Assembly (NCBI GenBank): GCA_934317215.1
Contig: CAKREH010000019.1
Span: forward strand, 1-64,000
DNA: 64,000 bases
Direction: 5' to 3'
Source of the DNA: an uncultured Roseburia sp.
Lineage (GTDB): Bacteria > Bacillota > Clostridia > Lachnospirales > Lachnospiraceae
Shown here: positions 37,464-45,665 of the stretch, one piece after another
Numbering within the stretch: position 1 is the first letter of the stretch
Layout: each line of letters opens with the position of its first letter
The notes under the pieces: model-generated
Database searches by the model: none
What the model was told of the DNA's origin: nothing
What the model saw: the letters and a program-made list of their open reading frames with translations, nothing else
Position numbers and translations under genes: made by a program

Positions 37464-38570
37464 TTAACGAAACATTTTTATAATCCCTCTGTCATTTAAC
37501 TGTTTTAGAAATGAAACCAGAAGCGGTACTACAAACAGTCCAATAATTCCAAAAAATTTCAAGCCGATCAGCATACATGGCAGCATGATCACTGGCGATA
37601 ATCCCATCTGTTTTCCCACCAGTTTCGGCTCGATCAGATTCCTCACGACCGTGATCACAAGATAAAGTGCAAACACACCAAAACCGATAGAAACCCTGCC
37701 TGAAGCAAAGGCAAGCACCGCCCACGGAATCAGCACCGTTCCTGTTCCAAGCACCGGAAGGATATCAAGCACTGCAATGATAAATGCAATGGCAAATGCA
37801 TTTTTTATTCCAAGCAGAAACAGACCTGCCACAAGTTCCGCAAATGTGATTCCGAAGATCAGACAGTACGAGAGGATACATTTTCCCATCGTCCCTGTCA
37901 CATATTTTTTTCCATCCCGGAATGCCCGCTGATATTCTGACGGGATCTGCCGCTTTAAAAATGCTTTGATTTCTGGAAATTCCAGTTCCATAAATACCGT
38001 CGCGATCACCGCGATCAGAAGTTTCATAAAAAATCCCGGTATTCCTGCCGCCATCCCGGACACTCCGTCGATCACACCATCTGAAATTCCTGACATCAGT
38101 TTTCCCGCATTTTTCAGCGTCTGTGCGGACTCTTCCCCAACTCCGTGCAAACCGGATGTTTTTCCCGTCAGTTCTGCCGGATAAAAGACAGAAAGGAAAT
38201 GATCCAGCCATCGGTAAAACCGCTGTAACACCGGAACGATCGTATCCGAAAAAAAAATGGATAACTCCCTTGTCGTATCATAGATCAGACGCACCAGACA
38301 GATGCCCGCAAAATAGAGGAATAACGCTAAAATGATATAAAAAAAGAGAACGACCGTGACTGCCACAATCCCTCTTTTCACACGCGTTCTGTCTGTGATA
38401 AAGGTTACCAATCCTGACAGCAGCGCAGCAGCCGCAAATGCCACAAGGAACGGAAACAGCACAGATCCTGCCGCCTTAAGCACTACCCACAAAATCACAA
38501 GCCACACTACCCAGAATGCAAATCCAATCAGAAAATCCTTTTGCCGCATCAATCGTTCTTCCCTGTTCAT
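37464..38570 (-). CDS. AI-2E family transporter (YtvI-like)
   Basis: A membrane protein of about 368 residues with N-terminal paired segments, a long amphipathic periplasmic region, and the conserved C-terminal cluster AVLDILPVLGTGTVLIPWA and LIEPKLVGKQMGLSP. It resembles B. subtilis YtvI of the AI-2E superfamily; members have been linked to sodium/proton exchange or autoinducer export, and the role here is open. The ATG at 38,570 is preferred over the GTG at 38,612 because AAAGGA lies upstream of it, although at long spacing. Confidence 0.82.
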   Translation of the reverse strand: MNREERLMRQKDFLIGFAFWVVWLVILWVVLKAAGSVLFPFLVAFAAAALLSGLVTFITDRTRVKRGIVAVTVVLFFYIILALFLYFAGICLVRLIYDTTRELSIFFSDTIVPVLQRFYRWLDHFLSVFYPAELTGKTSGLHGVGEESAQTLKNAGKLMSGISDGVIDGVSGMAAGIPGFFMKLLIAVIATVFMELEFPEIKAFLKRQIPSEYQRAFRDGKKYVTGTMGKCILSYCLIFGITFAELVAGLFLLGIKNAFAIAFIIAVLDILPVLGTGTVLIPWAVLAFASGRVSIGFGVFALYLVITVVRNLIEPKLVGKQMGLSPVIMLPCMLIGLKFFGIIGLFVVPLLVSFLKQLNDRGIIKMFR

Positions 38571-38689
38571 CGCCCACCATTTTCCTTTTACTGCATCTTT
38601 TTTATTATCCACTATTATTATCTATATCCGCTTTGGGCGATCTCATTCTTATTTATGAAATATTTTTATTTTTTCAGGTTTTTTGATTG

Positions 38690-38737
38690 GCAATTTGCCA
38701 GCCACTAAGTTGTGAGCCACCTTTAGACACCCGAATC
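38690..38737. repeat. Dispersed 48-bp repeat, copy B
   Basis: Equal in length and similar in sequence to 26-73, with the same ends (GCAATTTG and GACACCCGAATC). Its TTGCCAGCC and TGTGAGCCACCTTT segments also match the hairpin at 62,625-62,664. It lies between the lactonase terminator and the YtvI-like gene start. Confidence 0.6.
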
Positions 38738-38748
38738 TTTCCCAAAAT

Positions 38749-38796
38749 AAAAATACCCACAGCATACCATCTCTGGCACACTGCAGGTATTTTGCT
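38749..38796 (-). terminator. Intrinsic terminator after lactonase gene
   Basis: On the minus strand AAAATACC pairs with GGTATTTT, then GCAG/CTGT and TGCCA/TGGTA extend the stem to a GAGA loop. TTTTTATTTT follows. Confidence 0.75.
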
Positions 38797-38821
38797 GTGT
38801 CACAAGGTTCATGACACCCTT

Positions 38822-39880
38822 TTATTCTTCTAATTTTAAAATATAGATACAGTTTGGCTTATCAACTTTGACCGGTGCACCGTTCTGCAGTGAAAATCCT
38901 TTTTCATAATTGATCGTATAAGATACGATATCATTGGATGTGTTGTTGACCGTCAGGTAATGTTTTTCATCCGGATAAACAGCGAGCATCTTCGGATAAT
39001 CACTGTCTACTTTCGTGCGGAATGCCTTTGTCAGCATACCTGTCTCAGGATCAATCTCATATGCAACCACCGTGTTCACTCCGGCGTTTGAAACAAAAAG
39101 ATATTTTCCGCTCTTTGTGATCTCCATACCGGATGCAGCACAGATATCTTCTTCTTTCCTGCCCTGTGTTGTGATCGTCTGGATCTTGTCAAACTGCGGC
39201 TGATCATTCTCAACGCTGTACTTGTACACTTCGATCTCATGTGTCAGTTCATATAAGATATACGCATATTTTCCATCTCTGGAAAAACGGATCATTCTCG
39301 GCGCTGATTCGAGTGGTCCACGAATGATGTCCACCATTTTTAATTTGCCGTAAGTATAATCCACGCGGTAGATCTTCACCTGATCTAATCCGTTATCAAC
39401 TGCACATAAAAACTTCTGATCCGGTGTCAGTTTAACACAGTCAACGTGCGGTGTGTTGGTACGTCTGTCGCTTCCGCGCGCCATTCCTTTATGGAAAATA
39501 CCATCCGCAATAGATCCGATACTTCCATCTTTTTCAAGATGCATCATCGTCACACGTCCGTCATGATGTCCACCCACGAACAGATAACGATTCTCATCAT
39601 CCACCTCTACATAACATCCTCTCATGCCGCCGATCCACTGTTTATTTACGGCCTCAAGATCTCCATCCGGAAGAACTTTGAATGCCTCTACACCTTCATC
39701 TGCGATTGAATAAAGGAACTTTCTATCCTTTGAAACAACAAGATCCGATGGATTGTTAATCGGTACCACTCTACGCTCTTTCATGCTGCCATTTGCAACG
39801 TCCACATCATAGATATGGATTCCAACACTGTTTTCATGTGTATAGGTACCTACATATGCCACATATTTTTCCTGTTTCAT
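38822..39880 (-). CDS. Lactonase family beta-propeller protein (6-phosphogluconolactonase-like)
   Basis: A 352-residue seven-bladed propeller of the YbhE/Pgl family. Typical elements are YVGTYTHENSVGIHIYDVD, NPSDLVVSKDRKFLYS, TPHVDCVKLTPDQKFLCAVD, and FVSNAGVNTVVAYEID. Known members hydrolyse 6-phosphogluconolactone in the oxidative pentose phosphate pathway; carboxy-muconate cyclising relatives exist. The ATG at 39,880 has GGGAGGA six bases upstream. The longer ORF would translate the repeats at 39,886-40,012 and is rejected. Confidence 0.87.
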   Translation of the reverse strand: MKQEKYVAYVGTYTHENSVGIHIYDVDVANGSMKERRVVPINNPSDLVVSKDRKFLYSIADEGVEAFKVLPDGDLEAVNKQWIGGMRGCYVEVDDENRYLFVGGHHDGRVTMMHLEKDGSIGSIADGIFHKGMARGSDRRTNTPHVDCVKLTPDQKFLCAVDNGLDQVKIYRVDYTYGKLKMVDIIRGPLESAPRMIRFSRDGKYAYILYELTHEIEVYKYSVENDQPQFDKIQTITTQGRKEEDICAASGMEITKSGKYLFVSNAGVNTVVAYEIDPETGMLTKAFRTKVDSDYPKMLAVYPDEKHYLTVNNTSNDIVSYTINYEKGFSLQNGAPVKVDKPNCIYILKLEE

Positions 39881-39885
39881 ATTTA

Positions 39886-39968
39886 TCCTCCCTTGTTTTG
39901 CGGAGCAAAATGCGACTGCCACTGCAGGAGCAGAGGATTTTCCTCCCTTGTTTTGCGGAGCAAAATGC
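39886..39968 (-). repeat. Duplicated hairpin plus ribosome-binding-site unit
   Basis: Two identical 28-bp copies at 39,886-39,913 and 39,941-39,968, period 55 bp. On the minus strand each unit has the hairpin TTTTGC-TCC-GCAAAA followed by AAGGGAGGA. Only the gene-proximal copy is followed by an ATG. A third GGGAGGAAAATCCTGC-like copy is at about 40,026-40,042. Confidence 0.85.
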
Positions 39969-40042
39969 CTGCTATGCTGCTTTTGCATAGCATGCGCCTC
40001 TTGCAGGAGCAATGCCCGGCAAGCTGTGCAGGATTTTCCTCC

Positions 40043-41278
40043 CTACTCTTTTCTTCGTAAAATATCATACTTCTCGAGCGGATGTCCCAGATCAATATAT
40101 AAAACCTGTTTTGGATGCGGTGCTGATTCCATATCCGCTCCATCCTCATCCACAATCCGTTTCACTGTTACCGTCAGATTTTCTCCATCCGGCTTCATGA
40201 TCTCAATCTCTTCACCAACCGAAAACTTATTGCGCTGTTCGATCCGGTAAAGTCCTTCTTCATTCTGCTCTCCAACAATTCCCAAATACGTGTACTCTTT
40301 TAAATAGGTGTTATTGTCGTAAATCTGTGCTTCATCCGAAGGTTTTCCAAAGAAAAATCCGGTTGTAAACTGGCGGTAGGTGCAGTTGGATATCTGATCT
40401 AAATACCATGGCAGATTCTTTTTGTAAAGTTCCGGTGACACTTTGTAGTCGTCGATCGCTTTGCGGTAAGTTCTCGCCACAGTCGCAACATATAGTGCTG
40501 TTTTCATTCTACCCTCTATTTTAAAACTGTCAATACCCGATTCCATTAATTCCGGGATATGTTCAATCATACAGAGGTCTTTGGAGTTGAAAATATAGGT
40601 TCCGCGCTCATTTTCATAAACCGGCATATACTCGTTCGGTCTTGTCTCTTCCACGATCGAATATTTCCAGCGGCACGGATGTGTACATGCTCCCTGATTT
40701 GCATCGCGCCCGGTAAAATAATTAGATAACAGACATCTTCCAGAGTAGGAAATGCACATTGCACCGTGAATAAATGTCTCGATTTCAAGATCATCCGGTA
40801 TATTTGCCCGAAGTTCTTTAATTTCATTTAAAGAAAGCTCGCGCGCCGATACCACGCGCTTTGCACCGAGTCCATACCAGAAACGGTACGTTTCATAGTT
40901 GGTATTGTTCGCCTGTGTACTGACATGGCGCTCGATATCCGGGCAGACTTCCTTCGCAATCATAAACACACCGGGATCTGCGATGATCAGTGCATCCGGT
41001 TTTTCTTCTTTTTCGAAGGAATCTAACTCTTTGAAATATTCCCTTACCCCCTCCAAATCGTCATTATGTGCAAGGATATTTGCTGTCACATATACTTTTA
41101 CTTCATGTTCATGTGCAAAACGAATTCCCTCTCGCATTTCTTCCATGGAAAAATTTTTAGCTTTTGCACGAAGTCCAAATGCCTCACCACCGATGTACAC
41201 GGCATCTGCGCCATAGATCACTGCAATTTTTAATACCTCAAGACTGCTTGCAGGTATCAAAAGCTCCGGTCTTCTCAT
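40043..41278 (-). CDS. U32 family peptidase-like tRNA hydroxylation protein (TrhP type)
   Basis: A 411-residue U32 protein. The N-terminus PELLIPASSLEVLKIAVIYG with ADAVYIGGEAFGLR and the cluster region SGRCLLSNYFTGRDANQGAC-T-HPCRW are diagnostic. In B. subtilis and E. coli such proteins (TrhP) hydroxylate U34 of tRNAs to ho5U using prephenate-dependent chemistry. The next gene upstream is a TrmR-type O-methyltransferase, which methylates ho5U to mo5U. One U32 gene is present here where B. subtilis has two (yrrN, yrrO). Confidence 0.87.
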   Translation of the reverse strand: MRRPELLIPASSLEVLKIAVIYGADAVYIGGEAFGLRAKAKNFSMEEMREGIRFAHEHEVKVYVTANILAHNDDLEGVREYFKELDSFEKEEKPDALIIADPGVFMIAKEVCPDIERHVSTQANNTNYETYRFWYGLGAKRVVSARELSLNEIKELRANIPDDLEIETFIHGAMCISYSGRCLLSNYFTGRDANQGACTHPCRWKYSIVEETRPNEYMPVYENERGTYIFNSKDLCMIEHIPELMESGIDSFKIEGRMKTALYVATVARTYRKAIDDYKVSPELYKKNLPWYLDQISNCTYRQFTTGFFFGKPSDEAQIYDNNTYLKEYTYLGIVGEQNEEGLYRIEQRNKFSVGEEIEIMKPDGENLTVTVKRIVDEDGADMESAPHPKQVLYIDLGHPLEKYDILRRKE

Positions 41279-41320
41279 AACTTATCTGTCCTTTCGCATC
41301 TTTTCTAAGATACATCCTTT

Positions 41321-41965
41321 CTATTTCTTCCATGTGCTGACGGTCACTCCGTCACCGATCGGCAAAACCGCCGTGACAAGGTGCTCATCATGTGTCAGTT
41401 CATATAGATACTCGCGCATTCTTTTATGAATCGTACGATTTCTCCTGGTAACCGCAAAGCGAGATTCTATGATATCCCCATCCTGCAGTACATTGTCAGA
41501 AACCAGTGTTCCTTCCGGTCCGAGTAACCGCAGAATATCCGGCATAAAATGAATATACTGTCCCTTCGCGGCATCCATAAAAATAAAATCATAAGATTCC
41601 GTCAGTGTCGGAAGAATCTGCGCTGCATCTCCTTCTAACAGTGTAATCTGTTTCTCTTTTCCTGCACGGATAAAATTTTCTTTTGCGATCGGGATTCTCT
41701 TTTCATAATTCTCGATCGTTGTGATCTCACACGGCACCGGATCATATTCCGCCATCAAAATGGCAGAAAATCCGACTGCGGTCCCCACTTCAAGGATCCG
41801 CATCGGACGTTTCATTGCAAGAAGCAGCTTTAAAAACTGCTGCATCTCTTTCCTTATAATCGGCACATAACTCTCCAGTGCTTCCTGTTCAATCTGATCT
41901 AAAATACTGGTATTCCCCGTATCAAGCGAATTGATATAGGTGACCAGACGCTCATCTACTATCAC
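41321..41965 (-). CDS. trmR: SAM-dependent O-methyltransferase (TrmR/YrrM-like)
   Basis: A Rossmann-fold O-methyltransferase of 214 residues: ILEVGTAVGFSAILMAEYDP is the SAM loop, ITTIENYEKR the acidic ribose contact, and IFMDAAKGQYIHF the metal-binding Asp. B. subtilis TrmR (YrrM) makes 5-methoxyuridine in tRNA. The gene lies directly upstream of the U32 gene as in B. subtilis. Its GTG start overlaps the preceding stop by four bases (GTGA), so it is coupled to the MltG-like gene. Confidence 0.85.
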   Translation of the reverse strand: MIVDERLVTYINSLDTGNTSILDQIEQEALESYVPIIRKEMQQFLKLLLAMKRPMRILEVGTAVGFSAILMAEYDPVPCEITTIENYEKRIPIAKENFIRAGKEKQITLLEGDAAQILPTLTESYDFIFMDAAKGQYIHFMPDILRLLGPEGTLVSDNVLQDGDIIESRFAVTRRNRTIHKRMREYLYELTHDEHLVTAVLPIGDGVTVSTWKK

Positions 41966-42438
41966 TCGACTGCTCCTGCCTGTTCATTTTCATCTGTATT
42001 ACTGTTTTCTGTCTCATCCGAAGATGAACTGTCAGATGCCTTTGCATCACTCTCTGTGCTTTCCGTACTCTCGGCTGAAACTGCTGCCATAACTGTCATC
42101 ATATCTTTTGCCGTCATGGACGTATTAAGTGTATAGCTTCCCGGTTTTAATTTTCCATGATATGCCGACATGCGAAGCTGTACATAAAACAGGTTAACAT
42201 CGCGGATCAGCCCCTCTTTTTTTAACAGCTTACCAATCTGATACTCCGACAGATCTCCCGCTACATCTACAGTCACATCGGTTCCCGGTTCTTCTTCCAC
42301 CGGTCCTTCCGTAAAGACACGATAGCCGAAGTCATAGCAAAAACTGCCAAGTTTTATCAGACCGATCACAACAAGCAGCATGACCAGAATAGAAAAACTG
42401 ATGCTGACAAATTTTAATATCAGTTTATTCAGCTTCAT
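41962..42438 (-). CDS. Short MltG/YceG-like membrane protein
   Basis: A 158-residue protein with one N-terminal membrane helix (FVSISFSILVMLLVVIGLI) and a LysM-like fragment seen in MltG (SEYQIGKLLKKEGLIRDV, LKPGSYTLNTSMTAKDMM). The catalytic lytic transglycosylase domain is absent; instead the tail is a low-complexity Ser/Glu/Asp stretch. In B. subtilis full-length MltG (YrrL) is encoded at this place. The short form may regulate glycan-strand length or be a degenerate relic. GGAGG lies before the ATG. Confidence 0.75.
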   Translation of the reverse strand: MKLNKLILKFVSISFSILVMLLVVIGLIKLGSFCYDFGYRVFTEGPVEEEPGTDVTVDVAGDLSEYQIGKLLKKEGLIRDVNLFYVQLRMSAYHGKLKPGSYTLNTSMTAKDMMTVMAAVSAESTESTESDAKASDSSSSDETENSNTDENEQAGAVE

Positions 42439-42453
42439 ACGAAATCCTCCAGA

Positions 42454-42795
42454 CTATTCCTCAAATCCAACCTCAAAATCCAGTTCTTCAATCAGCGTCC
42501 AGTTGACCTTCTGCACCACACGGCAAAAAGCATTTTCTGCTGCAAGATATTCTGCAACAAGCGGATTTTTCCGGAATTCACGGTATTCCTGTTCCATCTT
42601 ATCCGTTGCGTCATAAAGTTCCACATTCCCATCACTGTTCTGCAACAGGTAATTATTGTGACGGAATGCGTGGATCTGCTGCTCTAACTGCGGCTGATTG
42701 TGCACTCTGTTTTTGATATCCTGATATCTGATATATTCCTCGCTGAATTTGATCGCATCCACAAGTTCCTGCATGGCTTCATCCATTCTGCTCAT
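42454..42795 (-). CDS. YlbF family regulator
   Basis: A 113-residue all-helical protein of the YlbF/YmcA (DUF964) family, seen in VDAIKFSEEYIRYQDIKNRV and FRKNPLVAEYLAAENAFCRV. In B. subtilis YlbF, YmcA and YaaT form the Y-complex that modulates RNase Y processing. Here the gene lies 17 bp downstream of the RNase J gene, consistent with a role in RNA turnover. The detailed function in Clostridia is not known. Confidence 0.82.
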   Translation of the reverse strand: MSRMDEAMQELVDAIKFSEEYIRYQDIKNRVHNQPQLEQQIHAFRHNNYLLQNSDGNVELYDATDKMEQEYREFRKNPLVAEYLAAENAFCRVVQKVNWTLIEELDFEVGFEE

Positions 42796-42811
42796 GATAC
42801 ATCTGTCCTTC

Positions 42812-44578
42812 CTACACTTCCATAATGATCGGCATGATCATCGGTCTGCGCTTTGTCTCTTTCCACACGAAATCACCTAAGGAATCCTTGATCTCATTTT
42901 TGATCTTGCCCCAGTCGGTAATTCCTTTATCCATACAATACTGCATCTTATCTTCAAGCAGATGTTTTGCATCCTCCATCAGACTCTCTGCACCCCGGAC
43001 ATAGACAAAACCACGGGATACGATATCCGGTCCCGCAAGCACCTGTCCGGAACCACTCTCTAATGTCAGCACAACGATAATGATTCCATCCTCCGCAAGA
43101 TGCTGTCTGTCACGAAGTACGATATTGCCGACATCACCGACACCAAGTCCGTCGACCATGATATCACCTACATGGACTCTTCCGGTAACCTCTGCCTTTT
43201 CATCATCCATCTCAAGCACATCACCGGACATCAGGATAAAGATGTTGTCTTTGTTGATGCCAAGTTCTTCTGCCACCCTTGCCTGTGCTAACAGATGGCG
43301 GTACTCTCCATGAACCGGAACTGCATACTTCGGTTTTACCAGGGAATAGATCAGTTTGATCTCCTCCTGGCAGGCATGACCGGATACATGTACGTCCTGG
43401 AAAATAACGTTTGCCCCTTTCATGGAAAGCTCATTGATAATACCGGAAACTGCTTTTTCATTTCCCGGGATCGGGTTAGAGCTGAGCACAATCGTATCAT
43501 TTGGTTTGATCGTAACTTTTTTGTGCATGCCACATGCCATGCGGGATAATGCCGCCATGGACTCTCCCTGGCTTCCGGTTGTGATCAGTACAGTCTTCTC
43601 ATCCGGATAATTTTTCAGTTCTTCGATATCGATCAGTGTATTGTCCGGAATATTGATGTAGCCAAGCTCAGACGCAATGCCGATGATATTTACCATACTG
43701 CGTCCTTCCACAACTACTTTTCTGCCGTATTTATAGGCTGTATTAATGATCTGCTGCACTCGGTCAACATTAGACGCAAATGTTGCAATGATGATCCTTG
43801 TATTCTTGTGGTCTGCAAAAATCTCATCAAAGGTCTTGCCAACTGTCTTTTCAGACATGGTAAATCCCTTGCGCTCTGCATTAGTACTATCACAAAGCAG
43901 TGCGAGTACACCTTTTTTACCGATCTCACCAAAACGCTGTAAGTCGATGGCATCTCCAAATACCGGTGTATAATCTACTTTAAAGTCACCGGTGTGTACA
44001 ACGATGCCTGCCGGTGAATAAATAGCAAGTGCTGCCGCATCCTGAATACTGTGGTTCGTGCGGATAAATTCCACACGGAAACAGCCTAAATTGATATGCT
44101 GTCCGTATTTTACAACCTTACGCTTCACTTTTGTCAGCATGTTGTGCTCTTTTAACTTGTGCTCAATGATACCGATGGTAAGCTTTGTCGCGTAGATCGG
44201 CACATTGATGTCTTTTAAGACATACGGGATTGCACCGATATGATCCTCATGTCCATGCGTAATAAAAAATCCCCTGACTTTGTCAATGTTATCTTTCAGA
44301 TAAGTCACATCCGGGATTACAAGGTCGATTCCGTACATGTCATCTTCCGGGAAAGACAGACCACAGTCCACTACAATGATGCTGTCCTCATACTCAAAAG
44401 CGGTAATGTTCATTCCGATCTGTTCTAAACCGCCAAGCGGAATAATCTTAAGCTTTGATGTTTTTTCCTTTTTGGTTTCTTTTTTTGTTTCTTTTACGCT
44501 GGTTCTCTTTTTTCGTTCCGGTCTCTCTGCTTTTTTTGAATCATTCTGGCTGATTCCTGCCTCCTTATTCTCTTTCAT
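42812..44578 (-). CDS. rnj: Ribonuclease J
   Basis: A metallo-beta-lactamase/beta-CASP nuclease of about 588 residues with 5'-exo and endonuclease activity on mRNA and rRNA. The metal site is THGHEDHIGAIPY, and later motifs include VHTGDFKVDYTP, GSQGEPMA-like TTGSQGESMAALSR and HVSGHACQEEI. A basic N-terminal tail of about 40 residues (KKAERPERKKRTSVKETKKE) is extra. The start is at 44,578 or 44,593; neither has a strong site and both overlap the DUF1292 end. Confidence 0.93.
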   Translation of the reverse strand: MKENKEAGISQNDSKKAERPERKKRTSVKETKKETKKEKTSKLKIIPLGGLEQIGMNITAFEYEDSIIVVDCGLSFPEDDMYGIDLVIPDVTYLKDNIDKVRGFFITHGHEDHIGAIPYVLKDINVPIYATKLTIGIIEHKLKEHNMLTKVKRKVVKYGQHINLGCFRVEFIRTNHSIQDAAALAIYSPAGIVVHTGDFKVDYTPVFGDAIDLQRFGEIGKKGVLALLCDSTNAERKGFTMSEKTVGKTFDEIFADHKNTRIIIATFASNVDRVQQIINTAYKYGRKVVVEGRSMVNIIGIASELGYINIPDNTLIDIEELKNYPDEKTVLITTGSQGESMAALSRMACGMHKKVTIKPNDTIVLSSNPIPGNEKAVSGIINELSMKGANVIFQDVHVSGHACQEEIKLIYSLVKPKYAVPVHGEYRHLLAQARVAEELGINKDNIFILMSGDVLEMDDEKAEVTGRVHVGDIMVDGLGVGDVGNIVLRDRQHLAEDGIIIVVLTLESGSGQVLAGPDIVSRGFVYVRGAESLMEDAKHLLEDKMQYCMDKGITDWGKIKNEIKDSLGDFVWKETKRRPMIMPIIMEV

Positions 44579-44831
44579 ATTCAATGTCCGCATCCTCTAT
44601 CAATTCTGAAAATATTTTACCTACTGCCGCAAGTTCCGTGTCGTCGTCTACCATCTCGCACACAACGTCATCGTCCTCTGTGGCTACTTCTTTTAAAATG
44701 TACGCATCACAGTCGCCATCTTCCTCTTCCGTGACAAAAAAATAACGCGTACCGTTTACCTGTGTCTCCTCCACAACAAAAAAATCAATACTCTCTTTTG
44801 TCTGTGGATCCACAAATGTTACTTTTTCCAT
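44565..44831 (-). CDS. DUF1292 family small acidic protein
   Basis: An acidic 88-residue protein of the YrzB (DUF1292) family: VTFVDPQTKESIDFFVVEET, then YILKEVATEDDD. In B. subtilis and many Clostridia it follows ireB and ruvX; the function is unknown. The start at 44,831 is set by GGAGG six bases upstream. It overlaps the RNase J start. A strong hairpin (44,852-44,885) lies between ruvX and this gene and may break the operon. Confidence 0.85.
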   Translation of the reverse strand: MEKVTFVDPQTKESIDFFVVEETQVNGTRYFFVTEEEDGDCDAYILKEVATEDDDVVCEMVDDDTELAAVGKIFSELIEDADIEYERE

Positions 44832-44851
44832 GTGCATCCTCCATGCATAAC

Positions 44852-44885
44852 ACAAAAACCGCATTCGAAAACCTGCGGTTTTTGT
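44852..44885 (-). terminator. Intrinsic terminator between ruvX and DUF1292 gene
   Basis: A perfect 12-bp stem ACAAAAACCGCA with its complement around a ten-base loop. The T-rich 3' arm on the minus strand is followed by few T residues after the stem (GTTATGC), so read-through is likely. Confidence 0.65.
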
Positions 44886-44895
44886 CAGAACCTGT

Positions 44896-45330
44896 TTACT
44901 TTTCTACGTGCATACTCCGATAATCCAGATATCCCTGCAAAATAAAAATTGCCGCGATCTCATCGACATATTTTTTGCGGTCTTCCCTGCGGATACCGGA
45001 CTCCATCATGTGTTTATCTGCGGAAACAGTCGTCAGTCTCTCATCCCACAATATGACCTCTAAACCTGTCCGTCTCTCTAACATCTCTTTAAACTCTTTT
45101 GTCTTCTCGCAACGCTCTCCCTCTGTGTTATTCATATTTTTCGGATAACCCAGAACAATACACTCCACCTGATATTCCGCGATAATCGCTTCGATCCTCG
45201 CCAAAGTCTGGCGCAGTTTATTAGGGGACTGGCGTCTTATGATCTCCAGTCCCTGCGCAGTTAATAAAAGCTCATCGCTGACTGCCACACCGACAGTCCT
45301 AGAGCCAAAATCCAAACCTAAAATCCGCAT
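44896..45330 (-). CDS. ruvX: Holliday junction resolvase-like RuvX (YqgF)
   Basis: A 144-residue RNase H-fold protein with the N-terminal Asp in [28 protein letters not shown], and LWDERLTT carrying later acidic residues. YqgF proteins process pre-16S rRNA; resolvase activity is reported for others. It lies eight bases downstream of ireB, the usual Firmicute order. AGGAAG precedes the ATG. Confidence 0.93.
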   Translation of the reverse strand: MRILGLDFGSRTVGVAVSDELLLTAQGLEIIRRQSPNKLRQTLARIEAIIAEYQVECIVLGYPKNMNNTEGERCEKTKEFKEMLERRTGLEVILWDERLTTVSADKHMMESGIRREDRKKYVDEIAAIFILQGYLDYRSMHVEK

Positions 45331-45337
45331 AAACTTC

Positions 45338-45601
45338 CTATTCCCAATGATTATTTTTGATATAAGCCTTTAAAACTTCTTCGACCAGTTCGTCACGTTC
45401 CACTTTCATGATCAGGCTTCTTGCATTATTATGACTGGTAATATATGTGGGATCTCCAGACATAATATATCCAACAATCTGATTCACAGGATTATAGCCT
45501 TTCTCGCTCAGTGCACGATATACGATCGTAAGCACGTCACCAACCTTAAGCTCCGGCTCTTTCTCCACTCTGAAATATTGTGTATTATTGATATTCTGCA
45601 T
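45338..45601 (-). CDS. ireB: IreB family regulatory phosphoprotein (UPF0297)
   Basis: An 87-residue family member with NNTQYF near the N-terminus, where enterococcal IreB is phosphorylated by the Ser/Thr kinase IreK, and the conserved [19 protein letters not shown] and [13 protein letters not shown] segment SHNNARSLI. It may tune cephalosporin tolerance or envelope stress by analogy. The ATG at 45,601 is chosen because family members begin MQ/MS-xx-NxTxxF and AAGGGCG lies upstream; the longer ORF overlaps the mtaB end. Confidence 0.9.
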   Translation of the reverse strand: MQNINNTQYFRVEKEPELKVGDVLTIVYRALSEKGYNPVNQIVGYIMSGDPTYITSHNNARSLIMKVERDELVEEVLKAYIKNNHWE

Positions 45602-45665
45602 ATTTTTCACGCCCTTATACCTGCTATAAAAAGCATTGCTAATTTTTATTTTAATATAGTTTGTC

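Noticed and set aside
39881..40012. N-terminal extension of the lactonase to position 40,012
   Set aside because: It would translate the duplicated hairpin/ribosome-site units, while a strong GGGAGGA lies right before the ATG at 39,880.
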